Shown one piece after another: positions 22,311 through 30,984 of a DNA stretch of 30,984 nucleotides (position 1 is the stretch's first letter; the number at the start of each line of letters is the position of its first letter). The position numbers were made by a program, and so were the translations under genes. Source of the DNA: Saccoglossus kowalevskii (Eukaryota; Hemichordata; Enteropneusta; Harrimaniidae); NCBI RefSeq assembly GCF_000003605.2, contig NW_003134369.1:98888-129871 (forward strand), written 5' to 3'. The notes beneath the pieces are model-generated. The model was not told where the DNA came from, ran no database searches, and worked only from the letters and a program-made list of their open reading frames with translations.

Positions 22311-22755
22311 GTACCACAATTACAGGAGCCTATTATGCTTCACTTTTGATGAAATTAAGAGAACCTATCAAAATCAAGAGCCTGTAGGACAATGCTCCGG
22401 TCCACAACTCGCACGTCGCCAAATCAGAATCACGGGTGCGTGGCTATGAAATCCGCCCCACCCCCTTACTCTCCTGACCTTGCACCCTCTGACTTTTATC
22501 TCTTCCCACCCATGAAGTTGTTTTTGAAAAAAAAACGTTTCCCAGATGATGCAGCCTTGATTTCTGAAGTAACGACGTGATTGGAGGACCAACCTGGGGT
22601 TCTACAAAAACGGTGTCCAGAGCTGCATCAAACGATGGGAGAAATGCATAACTCTGGGTGGTTCATATGTATAGAAAGACTAATAACTGTGCAAAGTTTC
22701 ATTAATCTCCTGCTATGAGAAATGGGTCAGGGGCATCACTTATTGAACGCCCTCG
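22311..22755 (+). pseudogene. Mariner transposase C-terminal relic with 3' terminal repeat
   Basis: Motifs typical of mariner transposases occur in order but in shifting frames: TITGAYYASLL-like (about 22330), DNAPVH (22388), YSPDLAPSDF (about 22465-22496), then RWEKCI and GGSYV near the C-terminus (about 22635-22665). The Asp codons of DNAP (22388) and PSDF (22491) are 103 bases apart; a DD34D enzyme needs 105, so a 2-base deletion fits. At least one more frameshift, several stops and a deletion before DNAP are visible. The sequence acttattgaacgccctcg at 22738-22755 looks like a mariner 3' inverted repeat. The 5' half of the element and its first catalytic Asp region are missing. Inactive. 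Confidence 0.8.
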
Positions 22756-22885
22756 AATATGCCAACGACTTAGATCAAATATACAAATACATCTACCAAC
22801 TTTGCAATCACTTTGCACCGTGTTTTAGCAGCCTGAAACCACGATGTGCCGGCAGCATCTACACAAAATTCCACAAGCTGGCTTA

Positions 22886-22939
22886 CTCAGGCAGTATCGC
22901 TTGCAAGTACTAACCACGCCCGATTTAACTTTACTTTAG
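22886..22939 (-). pseudogene. 5S rRNA-derived fragment (copy 1)
   Basis: On the minus strand it reads a box A-like ctaaagtaaag, then atcgggcgtggttagtact, then tgcaagcg in place of the usual ttggatgggag. It covers the internal-promoter part of an animal 5S gene only; the 5' and 3' stems are missing. Confidence 0.7.
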
Positions 22940-23800
22940 ACATCGGTAGATCACCTTACCTCACTGCTGTATGAATAATTTGAAATTGGTTCGAATTGAT
23001 ACTATTTCATGCTAAGGCATTCTCTACAATTGATATCGTTTGCACATTAATTACTTGAATTGACCTATGACCTCTACATGATTCTAGTAACACTACGCTA
23101 GTTTAACGGCAATTTACGAAATATTCATTCACATTTTCAAACTCTTAACTATGGGTCCCGTCAATATAATATCGTATGAAAATATTACCAAATGAATCTA
23201 CTAACTTTGCAATCGCTTTTTACAACTTTATCGACCGTTTTTCGGTTCGCTGTTGAGATGATCTACTTACATATTGGACATTTTATAAACATTTACCTGA
23301 TGTTTTCAAAATTTAACTGCGGGGTTTCCATGACAATGACTTAGGTTAAATATACAAGCAACTCCGCCAACATTTAAATCGCCTTTTCCAACTTTGCATG
23401 CTGTTTTCTAACATTTTGCAGTCAGCTCATGTGAAGATTTATAGGCTGCTTTCAACTGGCTTTTATTGAATTTGTCGACTTTACAACTGCGCGTTTATAT
23501 ATGTAAACAACTTAAGTCATATAAAGAAATACATCTACCAAGTTTGCAATAACTTTGCACATCTATGCAATCACTTTGAACAACTTTGCACGGTGTGTTA
23601 ACCCACTAAGTGCGACAGCATTGACAACTTGTTCTTGAAAATTATAAAGCATTTGAAAACTTTCCATTAATTAAGAAGATTACAAAAATTCTTCGATTCT
23701 GCACTATAAATGATTGACATCACAGTAAGAAAGAACACCTTATATCTTTTCCATGTGTGTGATGAAAAAAAAAACGAAAGAAACAACAACAGCTCGTTTA

Positions 23801-23852
23801 CTCAGGGTGTCGCCCATGCAAGTACTTAGAACGCCCGACTGTGCTTTACTTT
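23801..23852 (-). pseudogene. 5S rRNA-derived fragment (copy 2)
   Basis: The minus strand reads gtaaagtaaagcacagtcggg, then gttctaagtacttgcatggg. It is the most diverged around the ggtt of box C. A run of A at 23765-23774 means T10 just downstream on the sense (minus) strand, a Pol III-type stop. Confidence 0.65.
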
Positions 23853-24290
23853 ACACATTTGTCGGCCAACTAACTAAACAGCTGCATGGATTATTTAAAA
23901 TTGAGACGAATTGGCGGCTATTTTTTTTTTTTTTTTAATGTTTTATAATCGATATCGCTTGCACAAGTACCTTCTAAAATTTACCTATGACCTCTACATT
24001 CTACTGGTAACACTATGATAATTTTACAGCAATTTACGAAATATTTATTCTCATTTACGATCTTTTAACCATATAACTTGTTAACATTATATCACAGGTA
24101 ACAATCCCGATAACAACTACCAACTTTGCAATCGCTTTTCACAACTTTGCGCGGTGTGTTAACAGCTTAAAACCTACTACGTGCCGACAGCATCAACAAA
24201 TTGTTCTTGAAAATTAGAAGGAATTTGAAAACGTTCCATTAATTTAAAAGATTTCAAAAATTCGACGATTCTTCATTATATATGATTGAC

Positions 24291-24565
24291 ATCAGTACCA
24301 GCTTTTTCGTTTCATCGCACACATGGACAAGATATGTGGCAACGTTTGTGCAATCTTGTTTACTATGATGTAAGTCGTGGAGATTTTTGTATTTTTTAAA
24401 TTCATGGAAAGTTTTTAAATGCCCTATAATTTGCAAAGAACACGTTATTGATCCTGCTAAAACACGGTGCAAAGTTGTGTATTTGTTCAGTTGACCTAAG
24501 TTGTTGGCATATAGAAGTCGAGAAAATTAATAAAAGCCAGATGAAAGCAGCCTATATTAGCACAT
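24291..24565 (+). repeat. 5S-derived repeat array, block 2 (forward orientation, short)
   Basis: The orientation flips near 24290. From here the sequence follows the forward units: gtttcatcgcacacatgga, gatatgtggcaac, cgtggagatttttgta, tgacctaagttgttggcata and aaagccagatgaaagcagc. It stops near 24565 within the unit. Confidence 0.7.
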
Positions 24566-25259
24566 AGTCACATAGTCCAGTCACTCTAGCAAAACCCGTC
24601 ACAAATTGCAACAGAAAATAATTTCTTCACATTGCTTTTCGGAAAGGTATCTAGATTGACATGCTAAACGTCTAGGATAATCTAGGCTTTCGAAATATAC
24701 CTAATTTGCATATATTCAAAATGGCCGTTTTGCACATTTTTACAACATGGAAATATAACTATTTGAACATATCTTTAATTCTAGTTGAAGTATTTTAAAA
24801 TTCATAATGCTATTGTACTGTTTTGAGTAGGAGAAGGTATGAGAGTGCCAAATGTGTTGATTGGGTAGATGAAAATTACCCTAAATCCAATATGGCCACG
24901 ATAATATATTTTTTTAGTGTAACTTCTTGTCCGGCTTCTCTTTTGTGTGGCATAAATAATAAGTTTAAGATGCTAGAATACAATTTTAAACAGAATCGTA
25001 CAGTAAGAAAACATGTAAATAAATGGTTTCCCGGAAAGACAGATGTTATCTGCATAAATCCAACATGGCCGTCACATTAAAAAAAACTAAGAGGAATGAA
25101 ACACCTTGGTTGGATTTACAATCTGCTATACTATATACATAATAGACTATTTAAACGTAAATTTTCAACTCTATAAACTATATTATTGATTTAACTGTAT
25201 TAAATAGTTATAATTCTGTCCAAAAGTTTATTGTTTGATTAATGTAATTGCTAATAGTC
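24566..25259. other. Unassigned DNA between the repeat array and the DIRS relic
   Basis: AT-rich sequence with aatatggccacg / caacatggccgtc / caaaatggccgtt phrases. The open frame 24823-25080 has no recognisable family. Together with the DIRS relic it interrupts the repeat array. Confidence 0.4.
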
Positions 25260-25875
25260 ATCACTATCTTCATTAGATATCTGAACTACATTTGTGCATC
25301 CAGATCATCGACATTGACCACAAACTGCAGAACAGTCAAGGTTGTGCTTTCTGCAGGTACATCTGAGACTGCGACAGTCTGTGGAGCAGTTGCATCTCAC
25401 TATCCTCAAGATCTTCAGGTGCTGCCTCCTTGTTAGTAATTACAGGAATGACGATCGGTTGTGGATCGCGTCCTGGCATTTGCTTCCTGGCGAGAAAGCT
25501 GATTCGTGTCTTTATCATGACTTGATTGCCCATAAAGGCGACAGACCCGTGGAGATGGACATGGCCCCTAGTTCAGCCCAACGTCAACCTGGGGCGGGGG
25601 TGAGTAGGAAGACTGTTTTCCACGTCAAAAGTTTGAGTGGTGCTGATCGGAGAGGCTCAAAGGGCAGTCTGCTTAGAGCGGCCAACACAACCGATAAGTT
25701 CCAATTGGTTGGTTCCCTCGTTTGGGGTCTAGCCTTCTGATTAAACAGTAAACAGTCTTCTAATGGAAGGATAACCGGCTAGCCTCGTCCTCGGACAACC
25801 CCAATGGTGGATGACAAGGAAGACCTATAGCCAACAATCGCTGAAAGGACAAGTCCATTTCGTTCAAAAGATGGA
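25260..25875 (-). pseudogene. DIRS tyrosine recombinase (partial, decayed)
   Basis: Minus-strand motifs typical of DIRS recombinases: LSAIVGYRSSL (about 25825-25860), WNLSVVLAAL followed by PFEPL (about 25651-25710), KTVFLL (about 25602-25619) and RWAEL (25566-25586), in which the Arg matches the first catalytic Arg of the family. A degenerate FLARKQMPGRDPQPIVIP stretch follows, then MYLQKAQP resembling the (RAL)xxYLxxT element. A stop codon lies directly before the catalytic Arg. The C-terminal catalytic His/Arg/Tyr region is not found below about 25260, where the sequence turns AT-rich. Confidence 0.75.
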
Positions 25876-26079
25876 CGAAAAGTCAGCTGTCTGGCCAACA
25901 AAGGGATGGCATGGAACTCCCTTCCACTACACTAATCGGTGTACGCACATCATTTTGAGGTGTAGGCTGTGTTGATGGGATCCCTGTTCACCCTGGCCAG
26001 GACGTTGGCAGCCCACTCAGACAAAATCTGAGTGAGTCAACTGAGAGCCTCAATGCGTGTAAGTGGTACACCACTGGGC

Positions 26080-26400
26080 TCAAAGGCAGTGCACCGCCTG
26101 GTTGGGACAGCACATCTGGAACTCCGGAAGGACCCCTGGTGTTTCGACTACCATTTCAAACAGTAGTGGAAACCAGACCTTGCTTGGCCTGTTGGGCATC
26201 ACCTGCATCAAAGTGCAGATGCGCTCCTGTCGAAGTTTCTCCAGTACCCAGTGAATAGCGGGAAGGGAGGAAAGACGTACACGTCCATCTGGGTCTATGG
26301 GAGTCGACAAAGTGTCCCTGGCCAAGGCTCCTGGAGTCAGCAGGAAGTACGTCAAAAGCTTGGCGTTCCAGATGTGCTAAATATGTCTAACCTTAAAGTG
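26080..26400 (-). pseudogene. DIRS RNase H to recombinase connecting region (decayed)
   Basis: The minus strand reads FLLTPGALARDTLS (about 26315-26350), a degraded PPF-like SLPAIHWVLEKLRQE (about 26235-26280) and RPSKVWFPLLFEM (about 26150-26190). These match the conserved region downstream of RNase H in DIRS elements (PGALAxDAL, AFPPF..I..VL.K.RQE, W..RPWFP.LL). Several substitutions hit the conserved positions. Confidence 0.7.
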
Positions 26401-26475
26401 TGCCAATGCTAAAACAGTCTGGAGGTTACCCATAGAGGTTATTCACCACTCAACGTTCTGGAGACAGAGCCGCCA

Positions 26476-27000
26476 CGAGAGGGCGTCCACTTGACTGTTT
26501 CTTGCCCCTGGAAGGTGGTGTGTGACTAGCTCCACATTGTATTCCAGGTGCCAAAGGGAAATTTGTTTCGCTATGACTTACAATGATGGGAATTTGGTTC
26601 CCCTCTCCTTGTAGCTATAGGAGACCACTGCTGTGTTGTCAGTATGAAGCAAGACTCTGTGGTCTTGAACTATGGGTGGAAAGTGAAGTAGTGCTAAGCG
26701 CACTTCTTTAAGTTTGACCGTGTATCGCCACCTAGAGAGTCCAGGGATCAGTTACGCACTGCCTATAAACCGAAATACACTGGTGCAATCAGTGTGACAG
26801 AGATGTGTGGGTTCAGCGGTTACACATCATGTGATCTCCTCCGCTGAGGTGAGACCCCACAAAGCCTGAAGAAATCCATAGGTTCCGACTCTGCCTCCCG
26901 CCGAACATATGCCCATCCCCTTGTCGCTGTACAGCCCCTGTCACGAGAGCCAGATGACATCGCAGAACATCCCGCTTAGCTTTGTGGTGTCCCACCAATG
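26476..27000 (-). pseudogene. DIRS RNase H domain (decayed)
   Basis: Minus-strand landmarks run in order: SHWWDTTKLSG (26971-27000), HTDCTS (about 26780-26797), LKEVRLALLHF (26680-26712), HTDNTAVVSY (26617-26646), then HLPGARN and VDALS (26476-26517). The Asp of TDCTS, Glu of LKEV, Asp of TDNT and Asp of VDALS correspond to the four acidic catalytic positions. Stops and frameshifts separate the parts. Confidence 0.78.
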
Positions 27001-27330
27001 GCTGAGTCTGCTGGTCTAGGAGGCTGGTGCATTCCGCCATTGAGACATGAGAGTGCTGGCAGAGCAAAACAGTTTGTTCCAGTGGGCTGGCCACAACTCG
27101 AAGGTTTCAGGTCGCCACTCTGCCACCAGACGAAATATTCCATGAACGCAGCCACCCCCTTTGTCATCCCACAAAACCAAAAAAAAATTGTGGTACCGGG
27201 GTCTGGAGAGGAACCGAAGGATCCGATCGGGTGCATTATTTGACTCGCGGCTCTGCTGGCTCCCATTGCAAACACCACTCGATCAGGTAGCGCTTGATCC
27301 ATCAAAAAAGTTTGAGCATAAAATTGAACT

Positions 27331-27477
27331 ATCCTAAAGACTTAGGCCTCTATCTCGCGGGGACCAAGGTCTGCCCATCAACACCGTCTGTGCGCTCCCC
27401 ATGGCGGGATCCAAAGCAATACCGAATGCAGGACTCTGGATCCCGGAAGTGACCGTTTCAGGATCGAAGGTGGGGGT
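27331..27477. other. GC-richer edge of the inserted segment
   Basis: This stretch continues the GC-rich composition of the DIRS relic up to the exact point where the 5S-derived array resumes. I could not match it to reverse transcriptase. It may be decayed element sequence. Confidence 0.4.
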
Positions 27478-28477
27478 ACATTAAGTACATTTTCTGAGAA
27501 TGCCTCATATATAAGCAGATTATCACAACAGTCAACGAAAAGTCGACAACAAACCGCTTACAAAGTTGTGAAAAGCGATTGCAAAGTTGGTAGTTTCATT
27601 CGGGAATGTTTTCTGTGATATCGTATTAACAAGTCCCATACGGCAACAGTTCTGCATTATTTCTTCCTGTGATGTCAATCATTATAGCAGAAAATCGTGG
27701 CATTTTTGTAACGTTTTTAACTAATGGAAAGTTTTGAAATTCCTTCTAATTTTAAAATACAAGTTGTTGATGCTGCCGGTATGTAGTGGGTTTTATAAGT
27801 TGTTAACGCACCGTGCAAAATTGTTCAAAGTCATTGCAAAGATATGCAAAGTTATTGCAAAGTTGGTAGATGTATTTGTATAAATGACCTAAGTTGTTGG
27901 CATTTAGAAACGCGCAGTTGTAAAGTCGACAAATTCAGTAAAAGCCAGTTGAAAGCAGCTTATAAATGTTCACGTGAGTTGACTGTAAAATGTTAGAAAA
28001 CAGCGTGCAAAGTTAGGTAAAAAACGTAAGAAATGTTGGCGGAGTTGCTTGTATACATAACCTCAAGTCATTATCTTAACAACCCCGCAGTTAAATTTCG
28101 AAAACATTAAGTACATGTTCCGAGAATGCCTCATATTTAAGCAGATTATCACAACAGTCACCGAAAAGTCGACAACAAACTGCTTACAAAGTGAAAAGCG
28201 ATGGCAAAGTTGGTAGTTTCATTCGGGATTGTTTTCTGTGATATCATATTAACAAGTCCCATAGTTAAAAGTTCGAACATGTGAATAAGTATTTCGTAAA
28301 TTGATGTTAAATTAGCGTAGTCTTACTCCAAGTATGTAGAGGTTATATGTCAATTGTAAAAGATACTTGTGTAAACGATATCGGTTTTAAAACATCACAA
28401 AACCTGAAATAGCCGCGAATTCGGCTTAATTTCGAATGATCGATGCAGTTGTGTGGTTATGTGATCGACAAATGTTT

Positions 28478-28514
28478 AAAGTAAAGCACGATCGGGCGTG
28501 GGAGACTCACTGAG
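28478..28514 (+). pseudogene. 5S rRNA-derived fragment (copy 3, internal deletion)
   Basis: Reads aaagtaaagcacgatcgggc followed directly by gtgggagac; the gttagtacttgcat part of box C has been lost cleanly. Followed by T8 at 28531-28538. Confidence 0.7.
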
Positions 28515-28530
28515 TAAACGAGCAGATGAA

Positions 28531-28538
28531 TTTTTTTT
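28531..28538 (+). terminator. T8 run, possible Pol III terminator
   Basis: Eight T lie 17 bases after the 5S-like fragment of copy 3. RNA polymerase III stops at runs of four or more T. Whether the unit is transcribed is unknown. Confidence 0.35.
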
Positions 28539-29275
28539 GTTTCATCACAAACATGGAAAAGATATACGGCAACATTTCTACATTTTTTCTTCCTGTGATG
28601 TCAATGATTTATAGTAGAAAATCGTGGCATTTTTGTAACTTTTTTAACTAATGGAAAGTTTCGAAATGTATTTGTATAACTGACCTAAGTTGTTGGCATA
28701 TAGAAACGCGCAGTTGTAAAGTCGACAAATTTAATAAAAGCCAGTTGAAAGCAGCTTAATATAGATGTTCACGTGAGTTGACTGTAAAATGTTAGAAAAC
28801 AGCGTGCAAAGTTGGAAAAAACGAAAGAAATCTTGACGGAGTTGCTTGTATATATAACCTAAGTCATTATCATAATAACCCCGCATTTAAATTTCGAAAA
28901 CATTAATTACATGTTCCGAGAATGCTTCATATATAAGAAGATTATCACTACAGTAACCGAAAAGTCGACAACAAACTGCTTACAAAGTTGTAAAAAGCGA
29001 TTGCAAAGTTGGTAGTTTCATTCGTGATTGTTACCTGTGATATCATATTAACAAGTTCCATAGTTAAAAGTTCGAACATGTGAATAAGTATTTCGTAAAT
29101 TGATGTTAAATTACCGTAGTCTTACTCCAAGTATGCAGAGGTCATAGGTCAATTGTGAAAGATACTTGTGTAAACGATATCGATTTTAAAACATTCCAAA
29201 ACCTGAAATAGCCGCGAATTCGGCTTAATTTTGAATGATCTATGCAGTTTTTGGTTAGGTGACTGATAAATGTTT

Positions 29276-29330
29276 AAAGTAAAGCACAATCGGGCGTGGT
29301 TAGTACTTGCATGGGAGTCTCCCCGAGTAA
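29276..29330 (+). pseudogene. 5S rRNA-derived fragment (copy 4, best preserved)
   Basis: Reads aaagtaaagcacaatcgggc, then gtggttagtacttgcatggg, then agtctcc. This aligns with animal 5S from box A (agctaagcag) through the intermediate element to box C (ggttagtacttggatggg) with few mismatches and correct spacing. The 5' region of 5S upstream of box A is not recognisable. Confidence 0.82.
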
Positions 29331-29348
29331 CCTGAGCTGTTGAATTTA

Positions 29349-29356
29349 TTTTTTTT
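29349..29356 (+). terminator. T8 run, possible Pol III terminator
   Basis: Eight T lie about 20 bases downstream of 5S-like copy 4, at the same relative place as in copy 3. Confidence 0.35.
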
Positions 29357-30079
29357 GTTTCATCACAAACATGGAAAAGATATACGGCAACATTTCTGCA
29401 TAATTTCTTCCTGTGATGTCAATCATTAAAGTAGAAAATCGTGGCATTTTTGATTGCAAAGTTGTGCAAAGTAAATGCAAAGTTGGTAGATGTATTTGTT
29501 TATATGACCTGAGTTGTTGGCATATAGAAACGCACAGTTTCAAAGTCGACAAATTTAATAAAGGTCAGTTAAAAGTCTATAAATATTCACATGAGCTGAC
29601 TGTAAAATGTTAGAAAACAGGGTGCAAAGTTGAAAAAAGCGATTTCATGTTGACGGAGTGGCTTGGATATTTAACCTAAGTCATTGTCATGGCAGCCCCG
29701 CAGTTAAATTTCGAAAACATCAGATAAATGTTCCGTGAATGCCTCATATATAGGCGTATTGTTACATGGACAGTAAACTGCTTACAAAGTTGTGAAAAGC
29801 AATTGTAAAGTTGGTAGTTTCATTTTAGGCTCGTTACTTGAGATATCATATTAACAAGTTCCATGGTTAAAAGATCGTAAATGTGAATAAGTATTTTGTA
29901 AATTGCTTTTAATTTACCGTAGTTTTACTCATAGTATGTAGAGGGCATAGGTCAATTCTAGAAGGTACTTATGCAAGCGATAGCGAATTTAAAACATTCA
30001 AGAACATGAAATAGCCGCCAATTCATCTCAATTTCAAACAATCCATGCAGCTGTGTGGTTAGGTGGCCAACAAATGTTA

Positions 30080-30129
30080 AGATATAGCACAATCGGGCGT
30101 GGTTAGTACTTGCATGGGGGACTGAGTAA
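30080..30129 (+). pseudogene. 5S rRNA-derived fragment (copy 5)
   Basis: Reads gatatagcacaatcgggcgt, then ggttagtacttgcatggggg and actgagtaa. It is well preserved through box C. A T5 run follows near 30146. Confidence 0.78.
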
Positions 30130-30205
30130 ATAAACTGTTGGAATGTTTTTCCTTTTATTTCATCATATAGATATAAAGCAACGTTACTGCGTTCTTTCTT
30201 AATAC

Positions 30206-30577
30206 ATGTACTCAGGCAGCATCCCATGCAAGTACTAACCACGACCGAATTAGCTTTACTTTAGACATCGGTCGATCACCTTGCCTAACTGCTGTATGAA
30301 TAATTTGAAATTGCTTCGAATTGGTGACTATTTCGTGTTTGGATATGCTTTGATGCATAATTCGAGTAACACTACGCTAGTTTAACGACAATTTGCGAAA
30401 TATTTATTCACATTTTCGAACAATGTGTCCCATTAATATAATATCATATGAAACATCATCAAATGAATTTCTCTACTTTGCGACCGCTTTTTCGCATCTT
30501 TGTAAGCGGCTTGTCGTCCGTTTTTTCAGCTCGCTGTTGAGATAATCTTGGCATGACAATGATTTAGGTCAAATATT
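30206..30577 (-). repeat. 5S-derived repeat array, block 4 (reverse orientation)
   Basis: The orientation flips again near 30205. This segment matches block 1 (22886-23345): the ctcaggcag...gcaagtactaaccacg phrase, gacatcggt.gatcacctt, ctgctgtatgaataatttga, taacactacgctagtttaac, ctgttgagat.atct and catgacaatgatttaggt. It ends near 30577. Confidence 0.8.
30211..30264 (-). pseudogene. 5S rRNA-derived fragment (copy 6, inverted partner of copy 5)
   Basis: The minus strand reads taaagtaaagctaattcggt, then cgtggttagtacttgcatgg, then gatgctgcctgag. It retains slightly more of the 3' side of 5S (gcctga resembling the gcctggg after box C). It faces copy 5 about 80 bases away. Confidence 0.78.
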
Positions 30578-30629
30578 GTCGGAAAATTGAGCTTGAGTAC
30601 AATTTAGGATTCTGACTGAGATTTAGCCA

Positions 30630-30790
30630 GCCAATGAGATTGTTTTTCTTTCAACCAATCAGCTCCTTTATCTTTTCACCAATCGTGTACAAGGCCATAT
30701 TCATTGTAACCATTCATGAAAAAGACCAATATTTACTTTGATAATATAAATAGGAGACGAAACGTCTCTCCTTCAGTTCGTCTTCAGTTC
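30630..30790 (+). promoter_or_regulatory. TATA/CCAAT promoter with TCAGTT initiator
   Basis: CCAAT boxes lie at 30631 (gccaatgag), 30655 (aaccaatcag), 30679 (accaatcg) and 30726 (accaatat). They precede TATAAATAG at 30745-30753. An initiator TCAGTT follows at 30774, with its A (30775) exactly 30 bp downstream of the first T of the TATA box; a second cttcagttcg copy follows at 30782-30791. Spacing and order are those of a strong animal RNA polymerase II promoter. The gene lies to the right. Several CCAATCAG boxes with a TATA box are common in histone-type promoters, but nothing here shows which gene it drives. Confidence 0.7.
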
Positions 30791-30976
30791 GTTTTTGGTA
30801 ACTGCTTAACTGTACGCTTGATTACATCGGAGCTCTAGTCTGACACGTCCATTCTTTAATAGTATTGCTGTAGGCCTAATATAATCAAAATATAATCAGA
30901 ATTATCGTCTGACATCTTGAGTTCAACAATGAGCATAGTTACGCAGAACATTTTGTTTACGTGAAGACGTTTTAAG
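30775..30976 (+). other. Probable 5' UTR exon of a plus-strand gene, ends at a donor
   Basis: From the predicted start at 30775 the sequence runs to TTTTAAG|gtaaca, a plausible splice donor at 30976/30977. It holds one short upstream frame (ATG at 30929, 11 codons) and no long ORF. The coding part would lie beyond the window. Confidence 0.4.
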
Positions 30977-30984
30977 GTAACATG

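Larger units (their letters stand above)
22757..24290 (-). repeat. 5S-derived repeat array, block 1 (reverse orientation)
   Basis: About two units in the orientation opposite to 27478-30205. Anchors: aatacatctaccaactttgc at 22786 recurs as aatacatctaccaagtttgc near 23528; the 5S-like stretch occurs at 22886 and 23801. The reverse complements of gcgcagttgtaaagtcgac, aaagccagttgaaagcagc and tttcgaaaacat (27478-30205) are all found here. The left edge directly abuts the mariner terminal repeat. Confidence 0.8.
25260..27330 (-). mobile_element. DIRS-type retroelement relic
   Basis: A markedly GC-richer segment whose minus strand encodes, in broken frames, the RNase H, connecting and tyrosine-recombinase regions of a DIRS-family retrotransposon in the family's usual order. 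The reverse transcriptase palm is not visible and the recombinase lacks its C-terminal His-x-x-Arg/Tyr part, so both ends are truncated. Many stops and frameshifts are present, so it is inactive. It interrupts the 5S-derived repeat array, which resumes at 27478. Confidence 0.82.
27478..30205 (+). repeat. 5S-derived repeat array, block 3 (forward orientation, about 3.5 units)
   Basis: Units start at the landmark acatt/acatcag...gaatgc at 27478, 28104, 28900 and 29717, giving spacings of 626, 796 and 817 bp. Unit 1 lacks the part with the 5S fragment; unit 4 is cut by an orientation switch near 30205. Shared internal phrases include gcttacaaagttgtgaaaagc, gttggtagtttcatt, gatatca-tattaacaag, ctgtgatgtcaatcatt, gacctaagttgttggcat, gtaaagtcgacaaatt and agccagttgaaagcagc. 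Within units the short phrase tgcaaagtt is itself repeated several times. Confidence 0.9.

Noticed and set aside
22009-22449. 146-codon ORF taken as one protein
   Set aside because: It has no ATG before 22029, and after about 22290 it reads mariner sequence in the wrong frame; it is at most a short exon plus a relic.
25342-25740. 132-codon plus-strand ORF
   Set aside because: The opposite strand carries recognisable DIRS recombinase motifs; the plus-strand frame is a shadow of them.
26998-27243. Plus-strand ORF in the GC-rich segment
   Set aside because: It is antisense to the DIRS RNase H region and lacks family features.
22757-30577. Functional 5S rRNA genes
   Set aside because: Only the middle part (box A to box C) matches; the 5' and 3' halves of the terminal stem are missing in every copy, so no mature 5S rRNA can be made.
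22757-30577. The whole array as long terminal inverted repeats of the DIRS element
   Set aside because: The arms contain tandem subunits, switch orientation more than once and include a 5S fragment; the last switch near 30205 does not fit a simple pair of terminal repeats.

Overview
The window looks like AT-rich nuclear DNA from an invertebrate animal, most likely marine. The reasons are genes split by long GT-AG introns, no operon structure, many short non-autonomous transposons, a DIRS-type retroelement relic, a mariner relic and a 5S-rRNA-derived repeat array. I cannot name the species. The listed open frames are mostly noise; the best-supported gene only appears when short exons are joined through matching splice sites and phases.

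Layout. (1) Positions 1-16897, minus strand: the 5' end of a gene for a secreted or membrane protein. Four exons (16819-16897, 4125-4248, 1976-2074, 1-136) encode a signal peptide, a complete WSC domain and the start of a following extracellular segment, then run off the left edge. Intron 1 is about 12.6 kb. It holds a copy of a small inverted-repeat element, a two-unit composite element with a SAP-like ORF (9366-10738, ending at a 50-base N gap), and a perfect 5 x 57 bp tandem repeat. A second copy of the small element lies in intron 3. (2) 16898-22000: upstream and intergenic DNA with a textbook 167-bp hAT-type MITE (15-bp inverted repeats, 8-bp target duplication) and a duplicated block. 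(3) 22029-22755: an unrecognised coding-like exon next to a decayed mariner transposase ending in a mariner-like terminal repeat. (4) 22757-30577: a roughly 0.6-0.9 kb repeat family in blocks that change orientation. Most units carry the box A to box C part of a 5S rRNA gene, several followed by a T-run on the sense strand. The array is interrupted at 24566-27477 by a segment containing a minus-strand DIRS retroelement relic (RNase H and tyrosine recombinase). (5) 30630-30984: a clean plus-strand promoter (four CCAAT boxes, TATAAATAG, TCAGTT initiator 30 bp downstream) and a probable 5' UTR exon ending at a splice donor near the right edge.

The strongest candidates for something undescribed are the 5S-derived, orientation-switching repeat with possible Pol III signals, and the composite element at 9366-10738, whose two units share both ends but have unrelated middles. 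All homology calls come from reading motifs by eye; no database search was run.
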